A DNA stretch of 64,000 bases, from positions 186,001 to 250,000 of the forward strand of contig NZ_CABHOU010000076.1 of NCBI RefSeq assembly GCF_902168175.1, given 5' to 3'. Made by a program: the position numbers and the translations under genes. Below, piece by piece: positions 8,318 to 17,841 of this stretch. The notes below the pieces were generated by a model. The model did no database searches. It saw only the letters and a list, made by a program, of their open reading frames with translations, and was not told where the DNA came from. The DNA comes from an uncultured Chitinophaga sp. (GTDB lineage: Bacteria; Bacteroidota; Bacteroidia; Chitinophagales; Chitinophagaceae). Numbering within the stretch: the stretch's first letter is position 1; each line of letters begins with the position of its first letter.

Positions 8318-9700
8318 CTACCTGCGTGTAAACGTAATGTTTTGACCGCGCGAATCGGCCTGCACAGCCGTTATTTGTCCATCACTCCCCGTAATAAAGA
8401 GAAATTCGACCGGCAGCTTACGGCCATAGTAGTGAAGCTCGTCGGATTTGTAGATCTCAAACGCCGGGTTGCGACCTAACTTGGCAAATAGCCTGTTTTC
8501 ATTTTTGATAATCTGGAGTTCGGGGCCGTTTGAGGCTGCATAGTTGCCTGGAAGCGCTGTTAATTCGTACGCGGAAATGGGCTTGCTCTCCCGGATATGA
8601 GGCATCTGGAATGGCTGCTCCAGCATGATCTTTTCGATATCACTCCAAAGCTGGTTAACAGGTAAGCCGGATACATTACTCAGGATAATAAGGCTGGTTT
8701 TTTTACCCGGATATTGCACGGATAACGCGGAGCAGCCAAATGTACCACCACCTGTATACCGGGCTGCCGGAAGTGCAGGCGTTGCCTCACGCAGGAATCA
8801 CCCGTATCCGTAAGTATCGGAGTGGCCATTGATGGGAGCGGTGTTCTGAATGGTGAACAAGATGTCTTTTACTTTCGGATGCCAGAAGCCTTCTGCCAGG
8901 AAACTGTTGTTCCAGCGTTGGAGATCGGCGGCTGATGTATACAAATCGCCGGAGCCTTTCATTAAACTGTAATCGCGGTAAGGTGCTGCCATCAGGCTGT
9001 CACCCGCCAGATGATAGCCACTGGTCATCCGGGGTACAATACGCAGGGGACTGTAGACGCCGGAGGTATGCATCTTCAAAGGAATAAACACTTCCCGGGA
9101 AAGGATCTGCTGGAAGCTGTCTTTATAAACCTGTTCCAGTATATTGGCCAGTAGCATGTAAGCCTGACTGGAATACTGTGTGCCTGTGCCGGGTTTAAAA
9201 AGTAAGGTCATGCTGAATATTTCTTCCATGGCCTGCGATGGTGTAAATGGCAGCAGTGACTTGGTTTGCCAGTACCCTTTAATACCTTCATTATGTGGAA
9301 TGCCGGAGGTATGTGTGAGCAGCTGATGAATGTTGATCGCCTTCCATCCGGGAGGCGCTGAAGGGAAGAACTGACCGAGCGAATCGTTGATCCGTAACTT
9401 TCCATCAACAATAGCTTTCGCTGTAAGCGCGGCGGTAAACTGCTTCGTAATCGATGCGATCCTGAATACGGAGGCCGTTTGAACAGGCACTTTGTATTCC
9501 ATTACCGCAAAACCAATGGTATCTGTAAAAGTGTCCCCTGCATTGCTGATCTGCACTAAGCCGTTAAACCCGTTCAGCTTTTGCTGTACCAGCAGGTACT
9601 GGTGTATTTTATCTTTTATCTCTTGTTTGAATTGGGCATTGGCTGATAGGCTGACCAGGCTTAGCAAGGCAGCAATGAGTATACGGGCAATTGGATTCAT
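8318..9700 (-). pseudogene. Beta-lactamase-related serine hydrolase broken by an in-frame TGA
   Basis: The frame from ATG at 9700 encodes a secreted serine hydrolase (signal peptide to about residue 22, NAQ) with the class C/D-Ala-D-Ala peptidase motifs SITK (Ser83-Lys86), YSSQAY and the family's DTYGYG. Codon 301 is TGA (8800-8798). Past it the same frame stays open to the natural end at 8318 and still encodes the expected GGGTFGCSALSVQYPGKK and a C-terminal lipocalin-like tail. Family members read YGYGW here, so TGG to TGA is the simplest change. The product would lack the third active-site motif region. A base-call error cannot be excluded. No frameshift is needed. Confidence 0.85.
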
Positions 9701-9783
9701 GCGCTTTTTACTCTATTAGTCGCAAAACAGGCCGAAAACTTACAGTACTGGTCTAAATAACGTTTAAAAACGAGCAGTGCTGT

Positions 9784-9821
9784 AAAAAGAGAAGGCTGGC
9801 CAATGAAACGGCCAGCCTTCT
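9784..9821 (-). terminator. Rho-independent terminator after the SusD gene
   Basis: 12-bp perfect stem, AGAAGGCTGGCC (9790-9801) with GGCCAGCCTTCT (9810-9821); on the minus strand it is followed by CTTTTTAC. It lies 29 bases past the SusD stop. Confidence 0.85.
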
Positions 9822-9849
9822 TTACTTTATAACAGTTGTATTCATCAGT

Positions 9850-11625
9850 TTACTGCCAACCTGGGTTCTGTCCCAGCTTAATGTTCCTGTCGCGCACTGT
9901 TTGCGGGATGGGGTAGAGGTATTTGGCATCGATCCACTGGCGGGGGCCAGGATTCCAGATTACCTCTCCGGAAGTACCGTTTGATAATTGTATACGGCCT
10001 ACTGCGGTGGACGTGCTTACATCTACAAACGCAATACCGGGTGTGGTGGATGTTGGCTTAGTGCCCTGGTAGAAGTACACGTCTTTAATGCCGTCGCCAT
10101 TGAGGTCGTATTCGCCCAATGCCGGAACGTACATGCCGTTCATAGCAGCATTCTGGAACAGTTCCCCCAGCTTCCAGCGGCGCAGGTCGTCCGGGCGGAG
10201 GCCTTCAAACACCAGTTCAACACCACGTTCGCGCAATACTTCCAGTAATACGGGATTGGTGAATTTATTCGCAAAGAACGTGATCATGTAAGGATCGGCC
10301 ACGGTAGGTGCAGTGGTCAGTGTAACGCCGGTAATACCCGCTCTTTTACGCAGTGCGCCAATGGTCGCCGTCCAGTCTGCATCCGTCATGCGGTTCAGTT
10401 CTGCAAGGGCCTCTGCTTTATTCAGCAATACTTCTGCCCAACGCATGATGATATGCGCATTGTCGTTACGGCTTTCGTCATCGAAGGGGAAACGCTCGTC
10501 GTAGCACCATTTGATAGGCTGGTAGCCGGTATAGGTTTGGTTAAAGTTCGGAGGTGCAATTACCGGAACACTGTTTTCTGTCCTGCGATAATCACCGGTA
10601 CGGATCGTTTGTTTCAACCTTAAGTCGCGGTTTTGCACTTCGTCCACAAAAGGAGTGGTGGCATATGCTGCGTTGCTGGTGAACGGCGTTCCATCCAGGT
10701 TAAGATAAGTATTGATAAAGCGGCGGGTGAGGCTTGGACGGTTGCCGTACGTAGGACTGATAAAGCGACGGTTTGCAGAGCTGAACACCTGGAGGTTAGC
10801 GCTCAATGCCACGGATAAAATAGTTTCGTCGGTGAAAGCTGATTTAGCGATGAACAGTTCACGGTAACCTCTGTCTGCCGTAGCGCCCTGGTGCAATGTA
10901 AAGCCCCTGATCTCGTTTGCCTCTTTCACCACTTCTTCGTACCAGGCATCAGCAGTGGCCTGTTTATTATAATCCGTATGATATTTACGGAATGATGCTT
11001 CGAACAGGCAGATCCTTGTTTTATAAGCACGTGCTACATTTTTGGTGATGCGTGTGCAGCTTGGATCGGCAGTAAGGGTGATGTTCTCGATCGCATAGTT
11101 CAGATCTGCCAATACTTTGTCCATTACATCAAACCTGTTATCGCGTGCAGCAAACAGCATGGCGGTATCAGTAACCGGGATTGTTTTATCGATCCAGGGC
11201 ACGTCGCCGAAGCGTTTTACTTTTTCGAAATAGAACAGGGCGCGGAAGAAGCGGGCAACGCCTAAATAATGTGTTTTTGTGGGTACGGTACTTTTTTCGG
11301 TATTCTCGATATAATAGTTGATGTTACGCAGGTCTGTCCAGTTCCAGCCAGAGCTGGTAATAGGAGAGAGTGCGTTTGGTGCCAGATAATTATCCACGCC
11401 GTTACGGGCAACGAGGTCAGAGTTGTCGTCGTCCTGGAATACGCCTACATCCGTACCGGGCAGCAGGTCGTAGAAGGAGTTGGCATAAAGTTCCAGGCCA
11501 CTTTCCGAACCGAATACAGCTTCATTGGTGGCAGTATCTACAGGCAACTCGTTCAGGTCGCAGGAGCTGGCCGATAATAACATCGCCAGGGCAATTGTAT
11601 AGTTGAATATTTTTCTCATGGTCAT
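9850..11625 (-). CDS. SusD/RagB-family nutrient-binding lipoprotein
   Basis: A 591-residue outer-membrane lipoprotein that caps the SusC channel and binds the substrate glycan. The N-terminus MRKIFNYTIALAMLLSASSC gives a lipobox with Cys near residue 22. RagB/SusD marks include the TPR-like helices (YLGVARFFRALFYFEKVKRF, FGDVPW), NAHIIMRWAEVLLNKAEALA and the C-terminal RKRAGI, LRERGVELVFEGLRPDDLRRW and GQNPGWQ. It starts 3 bases past the SusC stop, the usual SusC-SusD arrangement. No glycoside hydrolase or sigma regulator is adjacent, so the substrate cannot be named. Confidence 0.96.
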   Translation of the reverse strand: MTMRKIFNYTIALAMLLSASSCDLNELPVDTATNEAVFGSESGLELYANSFYDLLPGTDVGVFQDDDNSDLVARNGVDNYLAPNALSPITSSGWNWTDLRNINYYIENTEKSTVPTKTHYLGVARFFRALFYFEKVKRFGDVPWIDKTIPVTDTAMLFAARDNRFDVMDKVLADLNYAIENITLTADPSCTRITKNVARAYKTRICLFEASFRKYHTDYNKQATADAWYEEVVKEANEIRGFTLHQGATADRGYRELFIAKSAFTDETILSVALSANLQVFSSANRRFISPTYGNRPSLTRRFINTYLNLDGTPFTSNAAYATTPFVDEVQNRDLRLKQTIRTGDYRRTENSVPVIAPPNFNQTYTGYQPIKWCYDERFPFDDESRNDNAHIIMRWAEVLLNKAEALAELNRMTDADWTATIGALRKRAGITGVTLTTAPTVADPYMITFFANKFTNPVLLEVLRERGVELVFEGLRPDDLRRWKLGELFQNAAMNGMYVPALGEYDLNGDGIKDVYFYQGTKPTSTTPGIAFVDVSTSTAVGRIQLSNGTSGEVIWNPGPRQWIDAKYLYPIPQTVRDRNIKLGQNPGWQ

Positions 11626-11628
11626 GAT

Positions 11629-14600
11629 TTAGAAATTAAGGGTTAAACCGGCAGATAAGGCTTTCAGCATAGGGTAGTTATAACCATCGCCGCTGGTGCC
11701 ACCGCTCAGGTCGCGGTCAGAGCCGTAAATACTGGTTACGTCCGTATCGCGTGTCCATTTATACATGGGTGACCATGTCCAGAGGTTTTCTGCAGATACG
11801 TATATACGCAGGTCGCGGGCGCGTATTTTGGATACGAGGCGTTGCGGGAGGGTGTATCCCAACTGTACGTTTCTAAGCCTGATATACGCCGCATTTTGCA
11901 GGTAACGGTCATTAGCCACCTGTAATGCACGGCCGGTACCCTGCGCGATATAACCTACGAGCCGCGGAAGATAAGCGTCGTAGTTGCCCAGTTCTTCACG
12001 GAACATATTGTCTTGCTGCCAGGCAGGCAAAGCATTATAAGGACGGTTGTACATACCCCAGAAGCGCGCTTCTGCAGAAGGGTACCAGTCCTGTTTACCT
12101 ACGCCCTGGAAGAACGCGGAAACGAAGATGCCATTCCAGTCGCCTGAGAGGTTCAGGCCGTAAGTATAACGGGCTTCAGAATTACCGATGATGGTTTTGT
12201 CGCCTGAGTTACCTACGCGGTTCAGCCCCTGGTAAATCACTTTATCACCATCGAGGTTTTTGAACTTGATATCGCCCGGGTAGTTCTTACGGGTGTTGGT
12301 GTTAGGGATGTTTGCCTGCGAAGGAGATTCAGTGATCTCGGCGGCAGATTTAAACAGTCCTTCTACACGATAACCCCAGATTTCACCTACACGTTGTCCT
12401 ACGTAATAGTCGGTCAGGTTTTTATCAGGATTGTTGTATTTGGTAATTGTGGCCCATGAATCGGCTAAGGTAAACCGAACGCCATACCTGAATGATTTCG
12501 ATGCTACGTTAAACTGGTCGGACCAGTTCACAGACAGTTCCCATCCGGTAGTTTCCAGGTCGGCATAGTTGCCCCTGGGTACGGTGGTGCCAAACACTTC
12601 CGGTACAGTGGGGCCTACGGTGAACATGTCTTTCGTCCAGCGCCTGTAAAAATCACCTACGAAAGTAAGGCGGTTGTTAAGGGCGGAGAGGTCAAGACCG
12701 AGGTTGCCTGTAGTAGAAGTTTCCCATGTTAATCCATCAGGTAATACAGCCGGCTGGCGGGTAGCCTGCGGACGGATACCATTGATGATGCGGCCTGACT
12801 GGGAAATGCCGAACTTCTCGTTGAAAGAGTAAGGCGCGATGTTACCGTTACCCAGCGAACCGTAAGAGGCACGGATTTTCACGTTCGACAGGGCTTTCGG
12901 GCTTATGTTCCAGAAAGGTTCTTCTGATAACCTCCAGCCTGCAGATACAGACGGGAAGAAGGCCCATTGCTGATCGGTAGGGAATTTTGAAGAACCGTCG
13001 TAACGACCATTTACTTCCAGTAAGTAACGATCACGGAAGTTGTAGTTAACACGATAGAAGCCACCTGCAATGGCCCACTTCTGGTAACCGCCGGTGGTCG
13101 TAATGGCCTGGCCGAGCGCCAGGCTAATATCGTCTGCATCACCGTAAACAATACCGTTACGTTGTGCCGTCAGATTACTGTAGATCGATTGCTCGTAGTT
13201 GAACCCTGCCAGGAAATTCAGGTTGTGACCACCGGTGAACTGATGCGTGTAATCTGCATAAAAGTTAGTAGCCAGGTAGTTGGTTGTTCTTTTGCGTTCC
13301 TGCAAATCGTTGGTGTTGGTACCTGTATAACCAATTACACCTTTGGCGCGGCTATAAGGAACCTGTACGCGGTTTTGCTGAGAAGCGATATCGGTAGTCT
13401 GGAAAGTGAAATCTGCGCGAACGTTCAGTTTATTATCCAGGAAATGTGCTTTCGCACCGACCTTGTTTTTCAGAAAGCGTTGTGTGTTATCGATGGCATT
13501 GCGGCCGATGTAATAATCACCCACCGTATAGGCGGCAGAAAAAGACAGGGTGCTGTCGGGGTTTAATAACGGCGCCAGCGGATGGCCTTCGTCCGCAATG
13601 TTCCTGTATATACCGCTACCTTCGCCAACGTTGAGTGGCTGGTGGTATTTCTGAACAGAATACTCGGTGTTGTTATCGATCTGCAACCAAGGGGTAACCT
13701 GCATGCTGCCTTTTGCGCGGAGGTTATACATGTTGTATTTGTCGCTGTTATAGCGGAACAGTCCATCCTGCCCGTTAAAGCGGCCGCTCAGGTAAAAAGT
13801 AGCTTTGTCGCTACCGCCGGAAACAGACAGATTATGGTCTTGCGCACCGAAGTTCTTTTTATACAGCTGATCATACCAATCGGTGCTGTAAAAGTACTGG
13901 TACTCACCAGTACTCGGATTCACTTCATACCTTGGCAACGAAGGGTCTTCCCACCTTCTTTTGATCTCTGCCAGGTAAGCAGGAGAGAAGCTGATGGTTT
14001 TGTTGATCGCCGTTGGAAGGCTGCCGTTATCGTTCCACCTGGCCCAGGCATCACTAAACGCTTGTGCCCAGGGATAAGATTCGGTGATATTATCAGGCAC
14101 CTCGGTAGGCGATTTTATAGCATAGTTAGCGGAGTAAGTAAGATTTGTTTTTCCTGACTTCGCCACTTTCGTGGTAATAAGCACCACGCCGAAAGCTGCG
14201 CGGGCGCCGTAGATAGACGCAGAAGCCGCATCTTTTAATACGGAAATACTTTCGATATCATTCGGGTTTAACATGCGTGGGTCACCTTCCACACCATCGA
14301 TCAGTACCAGTGCATTACCGCCCTGGCCGATCGAAGTGGTACCACGTACGTTAAACGTGGGCGACTGTGTAGGTTTACCATCCAGCATATTCAGGTTGAG
14401 GTTGGGCACTACACCTACAAGGCCTTGTGCCAGGTTCGGTATAGGACGGTTCTGAAATGTTTCCGGGCCTACCTGGTCAACCGCACCTGTAAGGTTTACT
14501 TTTTTTTGTGTACCATAACCTACCACCACTACAGCGTTCAGTGATTTTGAATCGGCTGTAAGCTGCACATTAAGTGTGCCGGCATTTCCAGGTTTAAGTT

Positions 14601-14925
14601 CCTGGCTAATGAAGCCGATATAGGAAAATACCAGTACTGTATTTTCATCAGGCACGTTCAACGCATAATTACCATCAACATCAGTAGAGGTGCCATTTTG
14701 CGTACCTTTTACAATGATGCTTACACCCGGTAAAGCTTCGCCGGTAGCACTGGTCACCTTGCCCTTAAGGCGATGTTCGGCCTGCGAAACCGATGCGTAA
14801 GAACGCGGTGCCGGAGAGGCACCTGCATGGCTGGCTATATTTCCCAACAGCAGCAACGCAATGCAGGCTAATGTTTTTTGAGGATAACTCCACGTTAGCT
14901 TAGGTCTTTTTTTCTCGAAATGCAT
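11629..14925 (-). CDS. SusC/RagA-family TonB-dependent transporter
   Basis: A 1098-residue outer-membrane transporter for oligomer import powered by TonB. In order: signal peptide (to about residue 36), a carboxypeptidase-regulatory-like domain (LKGKVTSATGEALPGVSIIVKG, about 52-130), the SusC signature VVVGYGTQKKVNLTGAVDQV, the plug (VLIDGVEGDPRMLNPNDIES ... LKDAASASIYGARAAFGVVL) and a long beta-barrel ending YNYPMLKALSAGLTLNF with terminal Phe. There is no N-terminal STN domain, in agreement with the lack of a nearby FecR gene. It is co-transcribed with the downstream SusD gene. Confidence 0.96.
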   Translation of the reverse strand: MHFEKKRPKLTWSYPQKTLACIALLLLGNIASHAGASPAPRSYASVSQAEHRLKGKVTSATGEALPGVSIIVKGTQNGTSTDVDGNYALNVPDENTVLVFSYIGFISQELKPGNAGTLNVQLTADSKSLNAVVVVGYGTQKKVNLTGAVDQVGPETFQNRPIPNLAQGLVGVVPNLNLNMLDGKPTQSPTFNVRGTTSIGQGGNALVLIDGVEGDPRMLNPNDIESISVLKDAASASIYGARAAFGVVLITTKVAKSGKTNLTYSANYAIKSPTEVPDNITESYPWAQAFSDAWARWNDNGSLPTAINKTISFSPAYLAEIKRRWEDPSLPRYEVNPSTGEYQYFYSTDWYDQLYKKNFGAQDHNLSVSGGSDKATFYLSGRFNGQDGLFRYNSDKYNMYNLRAKGSMQVTPWLQIDNNTEYSVQKYHQPLNVGEGSGIYRNIADEGHPLAPLLNPDSTLSFSAAYTVGDYYIGRNAIDNTQRFLKNKVGAKAHFLDNKLNVRADFTFQTTDIASQQNRVQVPYSRAKGVIGYTGTNTNDLQERKRTTNYLATNFYADYTHQFTGGHNLNFLAGFNYEQSIYSNLTAQRNGIVYGDADDISLALGQAITTTGGYQKWAIAGGFYRVNYNFRDRYLLEVNGRYDGSSKFPTDQQWAFFPSVSAGWRLSEEPFWNISPKALSNVKIRASYGSLGNGNIAPYSFNEKFGISQSGRIINGIRPQATRQPAVLPDGLTWETSTTGNLGLDLSALNNRLTFVGDFYRRWTKDMFTVGPTVPEVFGTTVPRGNYADLETTGWELSVNWSDQFNVASKSFRYGVRFTLADSWATITKYNNPDKNLTDYYVGQRVGEIWGYRVEGLFKSAAEITESPSQANIPNTNTRKNYPGDIKFKNLDGDKVIYQGLNRVGNSGDKTIIGNSEARYTYGLNLSGDWNGIFVSAFFQGVGKQDWYPSAEARFWGMYNRPYNALPAWQQDNMFREELGNYDAYLPRLVGYIAQGTGRALQVANDRYLQNAAYIRLRNVQLGYTLPQRLVSKIRARDLRIYVSAENLWTWSPMYKWTRDTDVTSIYGSDRDLSGGTSGDGYNYPMLKALSAGLTLNF

Positions 14926-15354
14926 AAAATAGATTTAGATTATAGCAGCGATGTTTGACGAATACACAATGAAAGGGGCGTAGCGAAGGCCAATAGCAGT
15001 GCGGGTTACCGCACACGCTCAATTTATAGTTCGCAATATGTTGCCTTCATACCAGCGTGGCAAAATTGGAAAATTTCAATCGGAAGTTTAGGTGCAGTAA
15101 GTGCAATTAACAAATTCATAATCTTAGTGATTGGGCCGGCAAATTATCTGTTGACATTGGCCAGGTTGGGATGCCATACGTTTGTAGTTGTTATGACCTG
15201 TTGTAATGCTGAATGGAAGTTGCTTACCGGCAACAGAAGTAGTGGAAATACATTATCTTAATGTAATGTTTGATCTTTTTTACGGAATAATCCGCTGCCG
15301 GGCTTTTCCAGCACAATAATTGCTGCAACAGGCAATTTCACTTAAATCATTTGG
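14926..15354. other. Divergent intergenic region between susC and chaA
   Basis: 429 bases with no gene visible on either strand. It must hold the promoters of both flanking genes. I found no clean TTG/TAnnTTTG pair; the nearest match for the plus strand is TAATGTTTG (15263-15272), one base too long. Nothing else of note. Confidence 0.35.
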
Positions 15355-16437
15355 ATGACAAAAAAACTACAACTCCCGTTATGGACCATCGCCGCCCCTG
15401 TGGTAGCATGGGCTGCTTATTTTGGTAATTCGCTCAGTTTGGGACTGTTCTACACTTTGTTTCTCGTGGTTGTTCTTATCGCTTCGGTGCTGGCAGCTGT
15501 GCATCATGCAGAAGTGGTGGCTCACCGTGTAGGTGAACCTTTTGGCACCTTATTACTGGCGTTGGCGATTACCGTTATCGAGGTAGCGCTGATCGTGTCG
15601 CTGATGCTCACCGGTGGCCCCGAAACAACAGCGCTTGCCCGCGACACAGTGTTAGCGGCGGTGATGATCATTTTAACTGCCATGATCGGCATATGCCTGC
15701 TGGTAGGCGGTATAAAGTTTAAGGAGCAGGAATTCAGGCTGCAGGGCGTTAGTGCTGCTCTGGTGGCGCTTACATCTATCCTCGTACTCACACTTATTCT
15801 TCCCAATTACACCACCAGTGAGGCCGGACCGTTTTACAGTCCTGTACAATTGATATTTGTAGCGGTTGTATGCTTAGTGTTGTATGGCGCTTTTGTAATG
15901 GTACAAACGGTGAGGCACCGCGATTTCTTTTTGCCCCCCGGTAACGACGGAAATGAAGAGGCGCATGCCGAGCCACCGACCACCAGAACGGCCCTTTTGA
16001 GTACGGTGTTGTTGTTATTGTGCCTGGGTATAGTGGTATTGCTCGCGAAGTCGCTGGCGCCCGATATTGAGAATGCGGTGATTAGTATGGACGCCCCGAA
16101 ATCGCTGGTGGGCGTAATTATAGCAGCCGTGGTATTGTTACCGGAGGGATTGGCGGCTTATCGCGCTGCCCGCAAAAACCGTATTCAAACCAGCCTGAAC
16201 CTCGCATTGGGTTCTGCACTGGCGAGTATCGGCCTCACCATTCCTGCAGTAGCCATCGTGTCGATGGTTACAGGTATGACGATTACGTTGGGTATTGATA
16301 TGAAGGCTACCGTACTATTGCTGCTGGCACAGTTCACGATCGTGATTTCGCTGGCTACCGGCCGTACGAACATATTACACGGTGTGGTACTGCTCGTGAT
16401 ATTTATGGTGTACCTGTTTACGATCGTCGCCCCTTAA
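15355..16437 (+). CDS. chaA: ChaA-type calcium/sodium:proton antiporter
   Basis: A 360-residue inner-membrane antiporter of the Ca2+/cation superfamily. Two inverted alpha-repeats are visible: GEPFGTLLLALAITVIEVAL near residue 62 with the conserved Glu, and LPEGLAAYRAARKNRIQTSL followed by NLALGSALASIGLTIP near residue 262. About eleven hydrophobic segments surround a short acidic loop (NDGNEEAHAEPP, near residue 200). ChaA exports Ca2+, Na+ or K+ in exchange for protons and helps at alkaline pH. Length fits the family (about 360). It is a single-gene unit convergent with GH43. Confidence 0.9.
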   Translation: MTKKLQLPLWTIAAPVVAWAAYFGNSLSLGLFYTLFLVVVLIASVLAAVHHAEVVAHRVGEPFGTLLLALAITVIEVALIVSLMLTGGPETTALARDTVLAAVMIILTAMIGICLLVGGIKFKEQEFRLQGVSAALVALTSILVLTLILPNYTTSEAGPFYSPVQLIFVAVVCLVLYGAFVMVQTVRHRDFFLPPGNDGNEEAHAEPPTTRTALLSTVLLLLCLGIVVLLAKSLAPDIENAVISMDAPKSLVGVIIAAVVLLPEGLAAYRAARKNRIQTSLNLALGSALASIGLTIPAVAIVSMVTGMTITLGIDMKATVLLLLAQFTIVISLATGRTNILHGVVLLVIFMVYLFTIVAP

Positions 16438-16463
16438 TGTTCTTCCCGCGAAACTCAACCTGT

Positions 16464-16495
16464 AAAAACAAAACCGCCCGGCATCAGCCAGGCGG
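16464..16495 (-). terminator. Rho-independent terminator for the GH43 gene
   Basis: Stem CCGCCCGGC (16474-16482) with GCCAGGCGG (16487-16495), one mismatch, tetraloop ATCA; read on the minus strand it is followed by TTTTGTTTTTAC. It lies 25 bases beyond the GH43 stop and also close to the chaA stop, but the T-run favours the minus strand. Confidence 0.8.
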
Positions 16496-16519
16496 ATATC
16501 AGGGAAGAAGTTGTATGCT

Positions 16520-17656
16520 TTACTTTACGCCTCCGGGCAGGGCCTGCGGAGTGGTTTTAGGCCCGTCTACCACTAGTTTACCGTCTTTCAAAATTCTCAT
16601 CCTGTCAATAAACACAACACGTTGGTCGCCGGTGGCCGACGTGCGGGCGTGATATACGCAGAGCATTTCTTTTCCGTTGGGTGAATAGGTAATGCTGTTA
16701 TGTCCTGTGCCGGTTACTACACCACCCTGTTCTACGTTTTTCTGTAACACAGGGTTGTTAGCCGCCTTAGTGAAAGGGCCCAGCGGACTTTTAGCCGTAG
16801 CGTATCCTACTGCGTAATTCTTACCGCCAAAGTAGTTGGCGGAATACATCATGTAGTAGGTATTGCCTTTTTTGAAAGCAACGGAACCTTCTGTCCAGCG
16901 ACGATTCACCTCTTTGGACGTTACCGAACGGCTTTCCCAATCGGCTTGTTTATCACTCATTTTTACAGGTGGGCGCAATAACAATACTGGTTCACCGATC
17001 ACGCCGCTGAAGTCCGGTTTCAGCTCAACGCCATACACCCAGCTCTCCTCAATGAAGTCGAACCAGCCCTTTTGCTTCGCCCATGTGGCGACCTCGCTTT
17101 CCACCGCATGTTTGTAGCAACAGCGGGAGTAATAGAGATACATTTTGCCGCTTTTATCAAACAATACATTGGCATCGATGACCGGATATCCCGGATCGAA
17201 AACAGGTTTGTTGTGTAAGTCGATAAACGGGCCGGTAGGGCGGTCGGATATAGCTACGCCGATTTTGAAATTCTCCAGGTCTTTACCCGGATTTACTTTC
17301 CATTGTGCGCTGTAGAACATATAGAACCTGCCGTTATGCTCATACACTTCAGGCGCCCAGTAAGCACCGTTCCATGCAGCGGTAGAATCGCTCCAGCCAT
17401 TCTTGTTGCTGGCATAATACACCTGGCCTTCGTCTTTCCAGTTCACCAGGTCGGAGGAAGAATAGGCTGCAAATCCATTTTTAGCGCCGGCACCGGTGCC
17501 GTACATGTAATACCGGCCACCTTTAGTCTGTAAAACATAAGGATCGCCAAATTCAACGGGCAACGGGTTGGTGTAAGTGCGGGCCGGTTGTGCAAATAGT
17601 GTGGTGGTACATAACGTCAAAGCGACGTGGAGAAATCCAGATTTAATCTTCATCAT
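16520..17656 (-). CDS. Secreted GH43-family glycosidase
   Basis: A 378-residue five-bladed beta-propeller glycosidase. A signal peptide (cleavage near LFAQ, residue 22) is followed by NPLPVEFGDPYVL with the general-base Asp (residue about 38), YPVIDANVLFDKSGKMYLYY with the pKa-modulating Asp, and WTEGSVAFKKGNTYYMMYS with the acid Glu. The family includes arabinofuranosidases, xylosidases and arabinanases; the exact activity cannot be read. It stands alone between convergent chaA and an NmrA-like gene. A TATATTTG box (17702-17695) about 40 bases upstream of the start is a plausible -7 element. Confidence 0.9.
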   Translation of the reverse strand: MMKIKSGFLHVALTLCTTTLFAQPARTYTNPLPVEFGDPYVLQTKGGRYYMYGTGAGAKNGFAAYSSSDLVNWKDEGQVYYASNKNGWSDSTAAWNGAYWAPEVYEHNGRFYMFYSAQWKVNPGKDLENFKIGVAISDRPTGPFIDLHNKPVFDPGYPVIDANVLFDKSGKMYLYYSRCCYKHAVESEVATWAKQKGWFDFIEESWVYGVELKPDFSGVIGEPVLLLRPPVKMSDKQADWESRSVTSKEVNRRWTEGSVAFKKGNTYYMMYSANYFGGKNYAVGYATAKSPLGPFTKAANNPVLQKNVEQGGVVTGTGHNSITYSPNGKEMLCVYHARTSATGDQRVVFIDRMRILKDGKLVVDGPKTTPQALPGGVK

Positions 17657-17694
17657 TCAATATTTATCATGCGTGGATGTGTATACTGTAACGC

Positions 17695-17702
17695 CAAATA
17701 TA
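17695..17702 (-). promoter_or_regulatory. Candidate -7 box for the GH43 gene
   Basis: TATATTTG on the minus strand fits the Bacteroidota -7 consensus TAnnTTTG and lies 39 bases upstream of the GH43 start. No TTG is seen at the expected -33 distance, so support is weak. Confidence 0.3.
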
Positions 17703-17793
17703 ATTGCTGGAAGCCACATTTTTGCTATTCGGGGAAATTTGGGTGTATGGGGAAGTGATACAGGATTAAATGAATGGCTGATGCCAAAAATGA

Positions 17794-17825
17794 AATGGCC
17801 GTACCGTTAAAACGATACAGCCATT
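17794..17825 (-). terminator. Terminator hairpin after the NmrA-like gene
   Basis: 15-bp arms AATGGCCGTACCGTT (17794-17808) and AACGATACAGCCATT (17811-17825) pair with two G-U/A-C wobbles; on the minus strand TTTCATTTTTGG follows. It begins 17 bases past the NmrA-like stop. Confidence 0.72.
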
Positions 17826-17841
17826 TTAATAGCTAACGGGC

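Noticed and set aside
9700..9849. Serine hydrolase pseudogene as two separate genes (8318-8719 and 8798-9700)
   Set aside because: Both parts are in the same frame with no stop between except one TGA, and together make one full-length family member.
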